Positions 48,814-57,113 of a stretch of 64,000 nucleotides of DNA are shown here, piece by piece (the stretch's first letter is position 1; every line of letters starts with the position of its first letter). The notes below the pieces were generated by a model. The model saw only the letters and a program-made list of their open reading frames with translations. It made no database searches and had not been told where the DNA came from. The position numbers and the translations under genes are program-made. The stretch lies in contig LNEO01000122.1 of NCBI GenBank assembly GCA_001465015.1, positions 1-64,000 of the forward strand, written 5' to 3'. The stretch is from Deltaproteobacteria bacterium Ga0077539 (lineage in GTDB: Bacteria > Myxococcota_A > Polyangia > Polyangiales > Ga0077539).

Positions 48814-51800
48814 TCAGAGCCGTCCCTCGATGATGACAAACTTGTTGTTGTCGATCTCGTTGGTGATCGTGTTCGCCGTTCCGCCTGCGGTCCGCACCTG
48901 CGAGATGATGCTCGACGAGCGGCTGTGCTCGGTCACGAAGAACACGCGCTGGCCGCGGTGCCGACGAAGCCAGTCCGGCGTTCGCTCGCGGCAGAGCGGC
49001 AGGCCGCACTCGAGCATCACCGCGTGATTGCCCGTGTAGAAGTTCTCGCCCTTCCAGTTCATCTGGTAGGCCACCATCGGGTCGGTCCAGTAGCGCGCGT
49101 CCTCGCCAGAGCCGATGGAGGCGACTTCGCGCGAGTTTCGAACCGCGTGGTACTTCGAGAAGATGTTGCGCTGCGACCAGTGACCGGACAGGTCGATCAT
49201 GTACTTGTCGAGCGCCCAGAAGCCGAAGCACGCCGCGAGCGCGACCATCACGCGCGCGCCGTGTCGACGCGTCGCGTGAATCACGAGCAGCACCGCCGCG
49301 GCGACGGCCACGATGCCGAACCCGCGAAGGATCGGCGTGTAGTCGAAGGAGCGGTTCGGCCACTGTCGTTCGTAGTTGTAAACGAAAAGGTGGATGAAGC
49401 GCTCGAAGCCTTGGGGCCGTGACGTGCCTCCGAAGCCGATGTCTCGCGCGACGAGCGCGATCATCGCGACGGCGCCGGCCGCGGCCATCGCGAGCCCGCC
49501 TCGCGTGAACTTCGCGCGGTCTTTCTCGGGCACTTCGGGCAGCGCTCCCTGCGCCATCATCGGGTCGGGAGTCTCGAGGCCCTTCATGGCGCCGACGGCG
49601 TCCTGGTAGCCCTCCTCCGCTTCGTTGGCGAAGCGAAACGAGAGCGCGACGATCATGACGCCGACGAGCGCGAGCGCGAACCCGAGCGTCGGAGATCCCG
49701 CCACGAGCGCAGCGGTGCTCGAAGCGCCCTCTGTGATCGCGACGCGGCCGTGCCACGGACCGAACCACGTCGTGACGCCGAACACCGTGAGCGCGACGCC
49801 AGCGAACGTGGCGAGCGCCGCGGCTGCGCCCTTCTTGGTGTGACCGAGCCGCGCGTCGCCCATCATGCGATTGAGCGTGAGGCCGACGAGGATCGCCATC
49901 GGAGGAACGGCGGGGAAGATGTAATGGTGAAACTTGGTCACCATCATCGAGAACAGGGTGAAGGTCACCAGCAGCCACAGCAGCGCGAGCCTCGCGACGT
50001 CGCGCTGCGCTTCGGTGGCGTCCTTCGGGACGATCAAGCGCCAACCGCCGAGGGCGATCGGAACGAGACCGGTCCACGGAAACATCGCGTAGCCGAGCTG
50101 CCACACGAAGTACCGGAAGGTGCCCTTGTCGCCGTGCACGCCGGCGAACGCGCGGTTCAGAAGGTCGTGAACGATGAAGCGGTCGGTGAACTCGCTGCCG
50201 AGGCGGCCGTAGATGCCGATGTACCAGGGGAAGCCGACGAGCAAGAAGATCGCGATTCCCTGAAAGAACCGGATGCGCGGCAGGAGCTTCCACTTGCCGG
50301 TCGTCATCATGAAGCCGAGCAGCACGATCTCGGGGACGCCGAGACCTGCGGGGCCCTTGCCCATGAACGAGATGGCGCTGAAGAGGTAGACGATCGCGAA
50401 GCGAAGCGCCTGCTCCTTGCGCTCGCGTCGGAAGGTCAGCATCAGGATCGTCCCGATGAACGTCCAGACGAGTCCCTGCACGAGCGACGTGAGGAAGGGC
50501 ACCTGGTTGTAGCGGTCCTCCCACGCGGGCGAGCCCGGGACGCTGGCGCTCTGATCGCCAGGAACCGAGTTGCCAGCGCTTCCGGACCAGTACTGCTCGA
50601 TCGGAAACTGAATGGGTCCGAGCCGCGAGTTCTCGAGGATCGAGCGGCAGTTGCTCGTCGTGTCTTCGGGACACGCGAACATCACCGGGCGCGTGAGCAG
50701 GTACATGACCTGCGGGAGCGCGACCAACAAGATCCCGCCCACGACGAGGTGCCAGAACGAGATCCTCAGCTCCTTGCCGAAGATCTTCACCTTGCGCGGC
50801 TGCACGAGCTTGTCGGGGTCGGTGATCGTCGCCGAGATCAAGAACGCCATCGCGACCACGAGCGGCGCCACGAAGGGCATGTCCGTCATGGACTGGTGCG
50901 ACAGGAACATGAAGTGCGGCATCGTCGCGAGGACCGCGCCGCAAAGGAGACCTGCGCGTCGACCCCATCCGAGGGAGACCGCTTTGTAGACCGCGTACAC
51001 GGCGCCGATCGCGAAGAGGCAGATCGGGACGCGAATGAACCACTCGTGGGCGCCCGGGCCCATATCGCGCCAGAACGGCAGGCCGAAGGTGCTTCCGAAG
51101 CCCATTCCGAGGGCGCCGAGCCAGAAGACAAGGATCGGCTTGGACATGAACCAGCCTTCTTGTCCCCACCACAGCGTGATCCAGTCGTCGCGCGCCAGAA
51201 TCTCTCGGGCGACCTCTCCGTAGTGCGTCTCCCACGGATCCCAGAGACCGTAGGCGCCCGCCATCGGGAGATACAACAAGCCCGCAAATCCGATGAGCCA
51301 CGCGCCCTCGCGCTGCCACCACTTCTTGCGCTGCTCGACGGTGCCTTCGTCGGGCTGCGACTCGTCACCACGCAAATCGAGCGGTGAATCGCCGAGCAAC
51401 CCGAGCAGGCCCACCACGGCGACGAGCGTGAGCAAGACGCCCCAGATCACGCCGCCGGGCACGTGACCGGATCGAAGCAAGGTCGCGTAGTGCCCGAGCG
51501 GTCGTGATGGATCTTCGCCGCGCGGAAACACAACGTCGCCGCGAAAGCTCATGAGCCCCGCGAGCGCGGCGAGCGAACCGAGCGTCATCACCCAGTCACG
51601 TCGCTTGCGCTTCGCCGGCTCGAAGGGCTTGGGCGGCTCGGGCGCTTTGGGCGCGGTTCGAAAGTCACCTTCGGCCTTCGCGGCGGCGGCTTCTTCCTTC
51701 GCCTGGCGCGCGTCGTCGAGCGCCTTCTGCTCCGCGGCGTTGGGCGCGATCTCGGGCTGTTCGGACTCGCTGGCTTCGCTCTTCGCGCCGTCCTTCTCTG

Positions 51801-52008
51801 ATTCGTCGCTGGCCTGCGACGGCGATTCGTCGCCTGCCTTCGCGCTCTGATCGCCCGCGTCCGCCGAGTCGCGGTCGTCCGACTTCTTGGGGCGCTTGCT
51901 CTCGGGGCTCGGCTCGTCGCCTCCCCGTGCGAGAAACACCGCGACGCCAGCGATGGCGAAGAACGCAACGACGAGCGGAATCGCGCCCTGATCGAGCAGC
52001 CCCGTCAT
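48814..52008 (-). CDS. Large GT39 (ArnT/PMT-like) membrane glycosyltransferase
   Basis: A 1064-residue multi-pass enzyme of the GT-C fold, using a lipid-linked sugar at the periplasmic face. The GT39 signature DPWETHYGEVAREILARDDW contains the catalytic Asp/Glu pair expected in extracytoplasmic loop 1. Many hydrophobic helices follow (for example FWLGALGMGFG, ILLVALPQVMYLLTRPVMF, VALFSMMVTKFHHYIFP-type, GFALALVGVMIVALSF). An N-terminal helix and then an unusual Asp/Glu/Ser/Ala-rich soluble segment (about 30-130) precede the core. The C-terminal part is periplasmic (RNIFSKYHAVRNSREV, GENFYTGNHAV). The ATG at 52008 has AGGAG seven bases upstream. Acceptor (lipid A, protein or teichuronic-like polymer) is unknown. 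Confidence 0.9.
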   Translation of the reverse strand: MTGLLDQGAIPLVVAFFAIAGVAVFLARGGDEPSPESKRPKKSDDRDSADAGDQSAKAGDESPSQASDESEKDGAKSEASESEQPEIAPNAAEQKALDDARQAKEEAAAAKAEGDFRTAPKAPEPPKPFEPAKRKRRDWVMTLGSLAALAGLMSFRGDVVFPRGEDPSRPLGHYATLLRSGHVPGGVIWGVLLTLVAVVGLLGLLGDSPLDLRGDESQPDEGTVEQRKKWWQREGAWLIGFAGLLYLPMAGAYGLWDPWETHYGEVAREILARDDWITLWWGQEGWFMSKPILVFWLGALGMGFGSTFGLPFWRDMGPGAHEWFIRVPICLFAIGAVYAVYKAVSLGWGRRAGLLCGAVLATMPHFMFLSHQSMTDMPFVAPLVVAMAFLISATITDPDKLVQPRKVKIFGKELRISFWHLVVGGILLVALPQVMYLLTRPVMFACPEDTTSNCRSILENSRLGPIQFPIEQYWSGSAGNSVPGDQSASVPGSPAWEDRYNQVPFLTSLVQGLVWTFIGTILMLTFRRERKEQALRFAIVYLFSAISFMGKGPAGLGVPEIVLLGFMMTTGKWKLLPRIRFFQGIAIFLLVGFPWYIGIYGRLGSEFTDRFIVHDLLNRAFAGVHGDKGTFRYFVWQLGYAMFPWTGLVPIALGGWRLIVPKDATEAQRDVARLALLWLLVTFTLFSMMVTKFHHYIFPAVPPMAILVGLTLNRMMGDARLGHTKKGAAAALATFAGVALTVFGVTTWFGPWHGRVAITEGASSTAALVAGSPTLGFALALVGVMIVALSFRFANEAEEGYQDAVGAMKGLETPDPMMAQGALPEVPEKDRAKFTRGGLAMAAAGAVAMIALVARDIGFGGTSRPQGFERFIHLFVYNYERQWPNRSFDYTPILRGFGIVAVAAAVLLVIHATRRHGARVMVALAACFGFWALDKYMIDLSGHWSQRNIFSKYHAVRNSREVASIGSGEDARYWTDPMVAYQMNWKGENFYTGNHAVMLECGLPLCRERTPDWLRRHRGQRVFFVTEHSRSSSIISQVRTAGGTANTITNEIDNNKFVIIEGRL

Positions 52009-52305
52009 TGTGTTACTCCTGCGAGGAGGGCCCAGAACATTTCGTCGGTCATGATGGTCGAGCGCCTGGCGAGCTCCGCGATCACGTCGCGGGAGCAAAG
52101 AATGCTTCGGTGTCGTCCGCGCGCCCGTCGCAACGAGCGGCGCGTCCGGTGCACGGAAGCACACTCGGGGCCGAGCGCGTACCACCTTTCGCGCGGGTCG
52201 TCACCGGCTCAGAGAGGCCCCGCCGCGGCGACCCGCGGGGACGGCCGTGGCACGGAGGTCGCTGTCTTTGCGTCGGTCGTGGCTCATGCGGCACACTGCA
52301 GCCCG

Positions 52306-52938
52306 ATGTCCGCCCGGACTGTCCGCTGGTGTAGCGCCCTTGCGCTGGTCGTTTTGGTGGTCGCCCCCCAGGCCGACGGCCAGTCTCGCGCGACCCCTCC
52401 GCTCGCCTTTGCGCCGCCCGACGGGAGCTCGGAGCCGCTCTCTTCGGCTGCGCCGTCGAAGAAGGACCAGGCGACCGACGCGCGACCAGCCTTGCTCGCG
52501 ACCACCGTGACCGTGGCGTCGATTCATCTTCGCGAGGTGATTCCGTGGGACGGCGCGTGCGCGCCGCGCTCGACGGGGCCGCGGCGAATCGACTGGCTCT
52601 TGCGCGATCGAACCAACTGGCAATCGGCGACGATGGACGACCAGACGCTGAGCGCCGTGCTCTCGACTTGCGAGCGCTTCTCGGCGCAGCGCATCGAGGT
52701 GATCTCTGGCTACCGCTCGAGCAAGATGAACGAAATGCTGCGAAAAAAAGGGCGCCACGTCGCGCAGCGCTCGCAGCACCCGATGGCGACCGCGGTGGAC
52801 TTTCGGCTGGTCGAGGTCGAAATGGAGCCGGTGTTTCGCGCGCTCGAACGGGGGCACAACGGCGGCGTCGGTCGCTACAGAGACGACGCGTTTGTCCACG
52901 TCGACAGCGGTCCTCGTCGTCGTTGGCGCGGCGAATAG
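52306..52938 (+). CDS. DUF882/YcbK-type periplasmic peptidase (M15-like)
   Basis: A 210-residue exported protein with a signal peptide (WCSALALVVLVVAPQADG). The C-terminal half is the Peptidase_M15_2/DUF882 fold found in MepK/YcbK-type murein endopeptidases: IEVISGYRSSKMNEMLRKKG, then HVAQRSQHPMATAVDFRL, where His and Asp in HPMATAVDF are metal ligands, and GGVGRYRDDAFVHVDSGPRRRW with a further His. It probably cuts peptidoglycan crosslinks. The ATG at 52306 is the only start that leaves a proper signal peptide; 85 upstream codons look non-coding. Confidence 0.88.
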   Translation: MSARTVRWCSALALVVLVVAPQADGQSRATPPLAFAPPDGSSEPLSSAAPSKKDQATDARPALLATTVTVASIHLREVIPWDGACAPRSTGPRRIDWLLRDRTNWQSATMDDQTLSAVLSTCERFSAQRIEVISGYRSSKMNEMLRKKGRHVAQRSQHPMATAVDFRLVEVEMEPVFRALERGHNGGVGRYRDDAFVHVDSGPRRRWRGE

Positions 52939-53209
52939 CGGCTGATTCGCGGCAGCGAAGTCGGTGGTCGCTCGAGCCGCTCTTGCTGGCGCGGCTGGCG
53001 TGGGAGGCGTCCGAAGCTCCTTCGCTGGCCGTTGAAATCGTGGGCAATCATCGGCTCGAGGACGAAGGCCACGCGCCGATGCACTGCCTGGTGCTCGGGG
53101 CGCGCGCTGATCATCTTCGACCCCTGGGCGCACATCGCGCACGGGCGCGCATCGTCCTCTCGTGGGGACGGAACACGCGGGTTGGGACCGCTCAACCGCG
53201 CAGTTGCGC
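52939..53209. other. Convergent intergenic stretch of about 270 bp
   Basis: It separates the DUF882 gene from the minus-strand MbnH gene. One plus-strand frame ending at 53213 has GC-rich third positions and a plausible amphipathic stretch, but no good start or motif, so no gene is called. No clear terminator hairpin is seen. Confidence 0.3.
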
Positions 53210-54340
53210 TTAGCGCCGCCACGGGTTGGACCACGCGGGGTCGCTCACGAACTGCTCGTCTGTGAGGCTCCGAAGGAAGGTGACGAGGTCCGCGCGCTCG
53301 TCTGCAGTGATGGCGAACGGACGAACGAGGGTGCTCTTGTTGGGGTTGCTTCGACCATCACCGCGGTTGGGTCCGTCCGCGTGGTTCGTGCCGCCGGCGG
53401 CGTAGTGGTCGATGACCGCTTCGAGCGTCGAGATCGAGCCGTCGTGCATGTACGGCGCGGTCAACGCGATGTTGCGCAACGTCGGAACCCGCATCCGACC
53501 GTGGTCCTGCGGGTTGGCCGTGAACTCGCTGAGACCAGGGCTCTCGGCGGGGTAACGTCCGGTCGCGTCGAGGCTGTAGAGCCCGTTGTTCTCGAAGCCC
53601 CGAGGCGCGGTCTGCGTCCGCGCGCTGCGAAACGCGGTCGTAAACGTCGGCCCCGCGTGGCAGTGGTAGCACTCGGTCCGCTCCGAGAAAAACAGCGCTT
53701 CGCCGCGCCGCGCCGATGGCGTGAGCGCGGCGTCGTCGCCGCGAAGATAGCGATCGTACGGAGCGTTGGCGCTGACGAGGGCGCGTTGAAAGCTCGCGAG
53801 CGCGAAGACGATGTTGCCGATCGAGACCGGGTCTTGGTGCGACGGAAACGCCGCGCGAAACAGGGTTTGATAACGTGTGTCTGCGCGGACGGCTTGCAGC
53901 GTGACCGACTCGCGACCGCTGAGGCCGTGCTCGATCGGACGGTCGGCGAACAGCGGGACGAGCGCCTGTTTCTCGAGCGAATCGAGCACCGGATTGAACC
54001 ACGTGAGCGTCGGCAAGTACGCCGCGCCCCACAGCGACATGGAGTTGCGCGGCGTGCGGTCGCCGGTCGCGCCGACGCTGACGGATCGTCCATCGGTGAA
54101 CGCGAGGCGCTGCTCGTGGCACGAGCTGCACGAGATCGTCCCCGTCGCGGACAGCCGCGGGTCGTAGAAGAGATGCCTGCCGAGCTCGACCTTCTCGACC
54201 GTCATCGGGTTGTCCGGCGGGACGAAGGGCTCGGGCATGTGCGCGGGGAGCGCAAAGCGCCAGGGCGTTCCGCTCGGGGCGGCGGGAGCGCATCCGAGCA
54301 GCGCTGCGGCGATCGCGGCCGTGAGCGGACGTGCGGTCAT
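53210..54340 (-). CDS. mbnH: Di-haem enzyme of the MauG/MbnH family
   Basis: A 376-residue exported lipoprotein (lipobox ALLGC, Cys17 region). Two haem c sites are CSSCH and CYHCH. Conserved MauG/cytochrome c peroxidase features include LGRHLFYDPRLSATGTISC, the internal MDGRSVSVG-type block, and ALTAPYMHDGSISTLEAVIDHY near the C-terminus. In the known MbnP/MbnH pairs the di-haem enzyme oxidises a Trp of the partner MbnP to kynurenine to make a copper site. The MbnP gene is two genes upstream in the same operon, which makes the MbnH subtype likely. It starts four bases after the stop of the preceding cytochrome gene. Confidence 0.88.
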   Translation of the reverse strand: MTARPLTAAIAAALLGCAPAAPSGTPWRFALPAHMPEPFVPPDNPMTVEKVELGRHLFYDPRLSATGTISCSSCHEQRLAFTDGRSVSVGATGDRTPRNSMSLWGAAYLPTLTWFNPVLDSLEKQALVPLFADRPIEHGLSGRESVTLQAVRADTRYQTLFRAAFPSHQDPVSIGNIVFALASFQRALVSANAPYDRYLRGDDAALTPSARRGEALFFSERTECYHCHAGPTFTTAFRSARTQTAPRGFENNGLYSLDATGRYPAESPGLSEFTANPQDHGRMRVPTLRNIALTAPYMHDGSISTLEAVIDHYAAGGTNHADGPNRGDGRSNPNKSTLVRPFAITADERADLVTFLRSLTDEQFVSDPAWSNPWRR

Positions 54341-54344
54341 GGCC

Positions 54345-54830
54345 TCACATCCGGAAGCGCTGGCGCCCCACGTGGCAGAAGTTGCACTGCGCGCTCGTCG
54401 ACGGAAAGGGCATCGAGCGGCGCATGCCAGAGCCAGACACCAACGAGACGAACATGGGCCGCGCAGGCTCGGGCAACGCTTGGGTGTTGTAGAAGTTGCC
54501 ATCGCGGTCGGACACGGCGCTCGAGAGCAGCTCGCCCGCCCCGCCCGGCGCTGTGCGAACTTCGACCGTCACGCCCGGCAAAGGCATGTCGTCGACGCGC
54601 GAGACGGTTCCTGCCAACGTGAAGAACCCAGGCGCGACGCCCTCGGCGCTGTGGCACATCGCGCAGTTCGTTCCGCGCTCGTGGCTCGCTCTCTCGGCGC
54701 TCGAGCGGAGGTCGATCGCGCGCACCTCCGCCGATGCGACGTCGCGAGGCGCCGCCGCGTCCTGCGCGCCCGTCGCCCCGCCGCAGGCTGCGACGGTCGC
54801 GGCCGCTAGAATACACGCGCCGTATTTCAA
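54345..54830 (-). CDS. Di-haem cytochrome lipoprotein between mbnP and mbnH
   Basis: A 161-residue lipoprotein with a TTG start supported by GGAG eight bases upstream and by a four-base TTGA overlap with the mbnP stop. The lipobox is VAAC (Cys16). Two canonical haem c motifs are present: C56-AMC-H60 near the start and C149-NFC-H153 near the end. Between them is a beta-rich segment (MPLPGVTVEVRTAPGG, SAVSDRDGNFYNTQ) resembling a carboxypeptidase-regulatory-like (CarboxypepD_reg) fold. It is likely an electron carrier to or from the di-haem enzyme. Such a third member is not part of the standard MbnP/MbnH pair. Confidence 0.85.
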   Translation of the reverse strand: MKYGACILAAATVAACGGATGAQDAAAPRDVASAEVRAIDLRSSAERASHERGTNCAMCHSAEGVAPGFFTLAGTVSRVDDMPLPGVTVEVRTAPGGAGELLSSAVSDRDGNFYNTQALPEPARPMFVSLVSGSGMRRSMPFPSTSAQCNFCHVGRQRFRM

Positions 54831-55699
54831 GGCGCGCTCCTCGGCGTAGTCCCGAACATCGCCGGGACCGAGCTCATCGGAGGCTGATCGGTAAACGCCA
54901 GCCCCAGCGCGCCGAACATCGCCGGGCATTCGGGGTCTCCGGCGAACGCCATGCACCCCGCGACGCGGTCGGACATTCCGTCGGGCGCTCGGTCGACGTC
55001 GACGTTCGAGAGCAGCGCGGCGAGGTCGACCCGCACCGCGTCCCGCGCGAAGTCCATGGTCGGGATGGTGATCTCGCCGCGGTTTCCATAGGCGCACGAG
55101 AAGCCCGCGCCCACGCTGCCGGTGCAGCTCGTCGCGCCGAGGTGAAAATAGAAGAACGGGTTACGCGCCGCGCGCACGTCGATCCGCGCGAACTTGTAGC
55201 CGCCCGACCAGCTCCACCACAGCCCAGGAATGTTCAGAGGCGCCTCGGCGGTCGGCGCGTTGAGGTGGTTGCGCTCGACGGGAACACCGATTTTGAATAC
55301 AAGCCCCACATAATCGCCCGCGGGCGCGCGCCCCAGAAGGTGCGTGCGCACCTCGGGGCTCCCGGTATCGCAGCTGCCCGAGCCATCTTCGAAGTCGAGC
55401 AGCGCGACCCCGCGCCCCTGAAACCGCCCGTCTTCGACGAGCTCGAACGGCACGCGCGTCGTGTCCCGCCGAACCAGCTGCACGTCGTGGACGTAGAAGC
55501 GAAAGTCCGCAGGGGTGATCGTGCTCCGCGACGTTCCGATGTTGCTGTACGTCGAGCGGCAGTTGAACGACTCGGCGCCGACGGTCGCGCGAAACTCGAT
55601 GCGCATCGTTCCAGGCGGATCTCCCGAAGAAGTCGCGGGCATGTTCGCGCAGCCTGCTCCGAGCAACGCCATCAGCGCAGTCGCCATCGTTGATCTCAT
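54827..55699 (-). CDS. mbnP: MbnP-family copper-binding protein (four-Cys)
   Basis: A 290-residue exported lipoprotein (lipobox LLGAGC, Cys17). The mature chain fits the MbnP/metallo-mystery-pair four-Cys family: C47, C110, C192 and C202, with FRFYVHDVQLVRRD, GDYVGLVFKIGVP, NHLNAPTAEAPLNIPG, the Trp-rich block LWWSWSGGYKFARID (W161, W162, W164) and FYFHLGATSCTG. In characterised members a Trp is converted to kynurenine by the partner di-haem enzyme, producing a copper site. Which Trp would react here is not certain. It is the first gene of the module; its stop overlaps the cytochrome gene start. Confidence 0.9.
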   Translation of the reverse strand: MRSTMATALMALLGAGCANMPATSSGDPPGTMRIEFRATVGAESFNCRSTYSNIGTSRSTITPADFRFYVHDVQLVRRDTTRVPFELVEDGRFQGRGVALLDFEDGSGSCDTGSPEVRTHLLGRAPAGDYVGLVFKIGVPVERNHLNAPTAEAPLNIPGLWWSWSGGYKFARIDVRAARNPFFYFHLGATSCTGSVGAGFSCAYGNRGEITIPTMDFARDAVRVDLAALLSNVDVDRAPDGMSDRVAGCMAFAGDPECPAMFGALGLAFTDQPPMSSVPAMFGTTPRSAP

Positions 55700-56001
55700 A
55701 CGACAACCAGTACCAGCGACTCGCTGTGTCCTCCCGAGCCTGCGACACCTTGTCGCAGCGCTCCTCGACAGAGATCAACGACGTCCATTGAGGCAACGGA
55801 GCGCCGCCACTGCGAGAAGGGAAGATGGGAGTGGACTCGGCGTGATCCGCGATGCCCGATCCAGCGGACTCGTGCGAGATCGAGCGCCAGCGGACGGACC
55901 GCGTGGCGCGAACGAAGCGGGCGTAGCTCGTGCTCGATGAGCCCGAGGCGCGGTGTTCGTCCGGGCGGTCGAGTGCGCCTCGGCTCCTGCTGCCCAGCGT
56001 T
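55700..56001. other. Intergenic stretch of about 300 bp upstream of mbnP
   Basis: No gene is seen. It lies between mbnP and the next minus-strand gene end. It should contain the promoter of the mbnP operon; the only clear signal is the palindrome described next. Confidence 0.45.
55740..55758 (-). promoter_or_regulatory. 19-bp palindrome upstream of mbnP
   Basis: CTGCGACA-CCT-TGTCGCAG is a perfect 8-bp inverted repeat with a 3-bp centre, 41-59 bases upstream of the mbnP ATG on the transcribed side. The size and position fit a dimeric regulator operator. The sequence does not match CueR, CopY or Fur consensus that I know. Confidence 0.45.
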
Positions 56002-56589
56002 CTACGGGCAACGAGCAGCGAGACGGGAAGCGATCGCCGAGAGCTCCGCGGGGAGGGACACCGCGGGCTCGTCGCAGTGCGCGCGGTTCTCCGAGCCAGG
56101 GCCGTCCACGTTGATGGCTTGCGAAGCGCCGTTGGAGAGCACGGCGAACGCCGCGGTGAGCTCCCGCGAGGCTTGACAAGCGACGGCGGCGCCCGAGGCG
56201 TCGGCCGGCGCAGCGAGCCCCGCGCGCAGCGCTCGTTCGACCGCTCCCGCAGCGGCGCGACGCGCGGTCACGATGGCGTCGACGCACGGGACGCCCTCGC
56301 TCCCGCCGAAGGTCTCGCCCTCGTCCATACGGCGCTGCGTCTGCGCGTGCGCTGCGGAAATGGCTGCCTCCAGCGCCGCGTTGAACTGCGCGGGATCGTG
56401 CGCAGCGGAGGGCGCAGGCGCGGTGACGAGCGGCGGCGCGACCGGCGCAACAGGCGCGACGTTCGTTATCGGGGGCGCTTCGGTGCGTCGCTCGCAGCCG
56501 CCAACCAGCGCGAGCGCCAGCAACGCTACGAGTCTCGATGTTACAGCCAGGGTGCGCCTTGTTTCGGGAGACGGCGTGGGTGCGTTCAT
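56002..56589 (-). CDS. Small Cys-containing lipoprotein of unknown function
   Basis: A 195-residue lipoprotein: MNAPTPSPETRRTLAVTS, a hydrophobic segment and lipobox LVGGC (Cys31). A short VAPVAPVAP linker leads to a helical, Ala-rich domain (AQFNAALEAAISAAHAQTQRR, VTARRAAAGAVERALRAGLAAP, LTAAFAVLSNGASQAI) with three further Cys (CVDAI, ACQASRE, HCDEP) and a final Cys. No family is recognised. It faces the opposite way to the zinc-ribbon gene. Confidence 0.65.
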   Translation of the reverse strand: MNAPTPSPETRRTLAVTSRLVALLALALVGGCERRTEAPPITNVAPVAPVAPPLVTAPAPSAAHDPAQFNAALEAAISAAHAQTQRRMDEGETFGGSEGVPCVDAIVTARRAAAGAVERALRAGLAAPADASGAAVACQASRELTAAFAVLSNGASQAINVDGPGSENRAHCDEPAVSLPAELSAIASRLAARCP

Positions 56590-56660
56590 TGCGGAGAAGG
56601 CGAGCGTAGGACATTCGGCGGCGTTAGAGGACGCGTCGGCTGACCGAATCCGACACTGCC

Positions 56661-56903
56661 GTGTCCGCGGGGGCGCACATGCTTCCGCAGATCCGCGCAG
56701 CGAACGTCGGCCCGCTCGCCGCCAAACACTCGACATTCGCTGCGCTGGCGATGGCGCTCGACGCGCTCGAGATCGCGCGCCCGGCATCATGGACGCACGC
56801 GTTCGTGATCCGTCGGTGCGCCGCATGCACACAGATTCAAGTCATCAAGGACGACGTCTACGAGTGCGCCGTCTGCGGCGCGACGCTCGCCCCTCGTGGC
56901 TGA
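56661..56903 (+). CDS. Small zinc-ribbon-like protein
   Basis: An 80-residue protein, GTG start (an ATG six codons later is the alternative). The N-terminal half is helical (TFAALAMALDALEIARP). The C-terminal half has two Cys pairs CAAC and CAVC separated by about 14 residues (RRCAACTQIQVIKDDVYECAVCG), a typical zinc ribbon. It probably binds zinc and a protein or nucleic acid. It is read divergently from the upstream lipoprotein gene. The TGA stop begins the palindrome GAGCGCGCTC. Confidence 0.6.
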   Translation: MSAGAHMLPQIRAANVGPLAAKHSTFAALAMALDALEIARPASWTHAFVIRRCAACTQIQVIKDDVYECAVCGATLAPRG

Positions 56904-57113
56904 GCGCGCTCGGTCGCCGCGGCGCCCCTGACAGTCTTCGCACGTCAGCGATCGCGCAGCCGATCTCGGCGCGCCGCGGCCGATCGAACCCTTCGGCGAT
57001 CCGGCCACACGCTCGACTTGGAGTGTCCGCGAAAATCGACGCAGAACTCGCGCAGCGTCCCTGCTTGGGAGCGGTTGTGTCGCGCCAATCGCGTATCCTC
57101 GCCATCGGTGAAG

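Noticed and set aside
48809..51387. Long frames on both strands within the GT39 gene
   Set aside because: They follow codon-phase shadows of the membrane protein gene and contain no recognisable domain.
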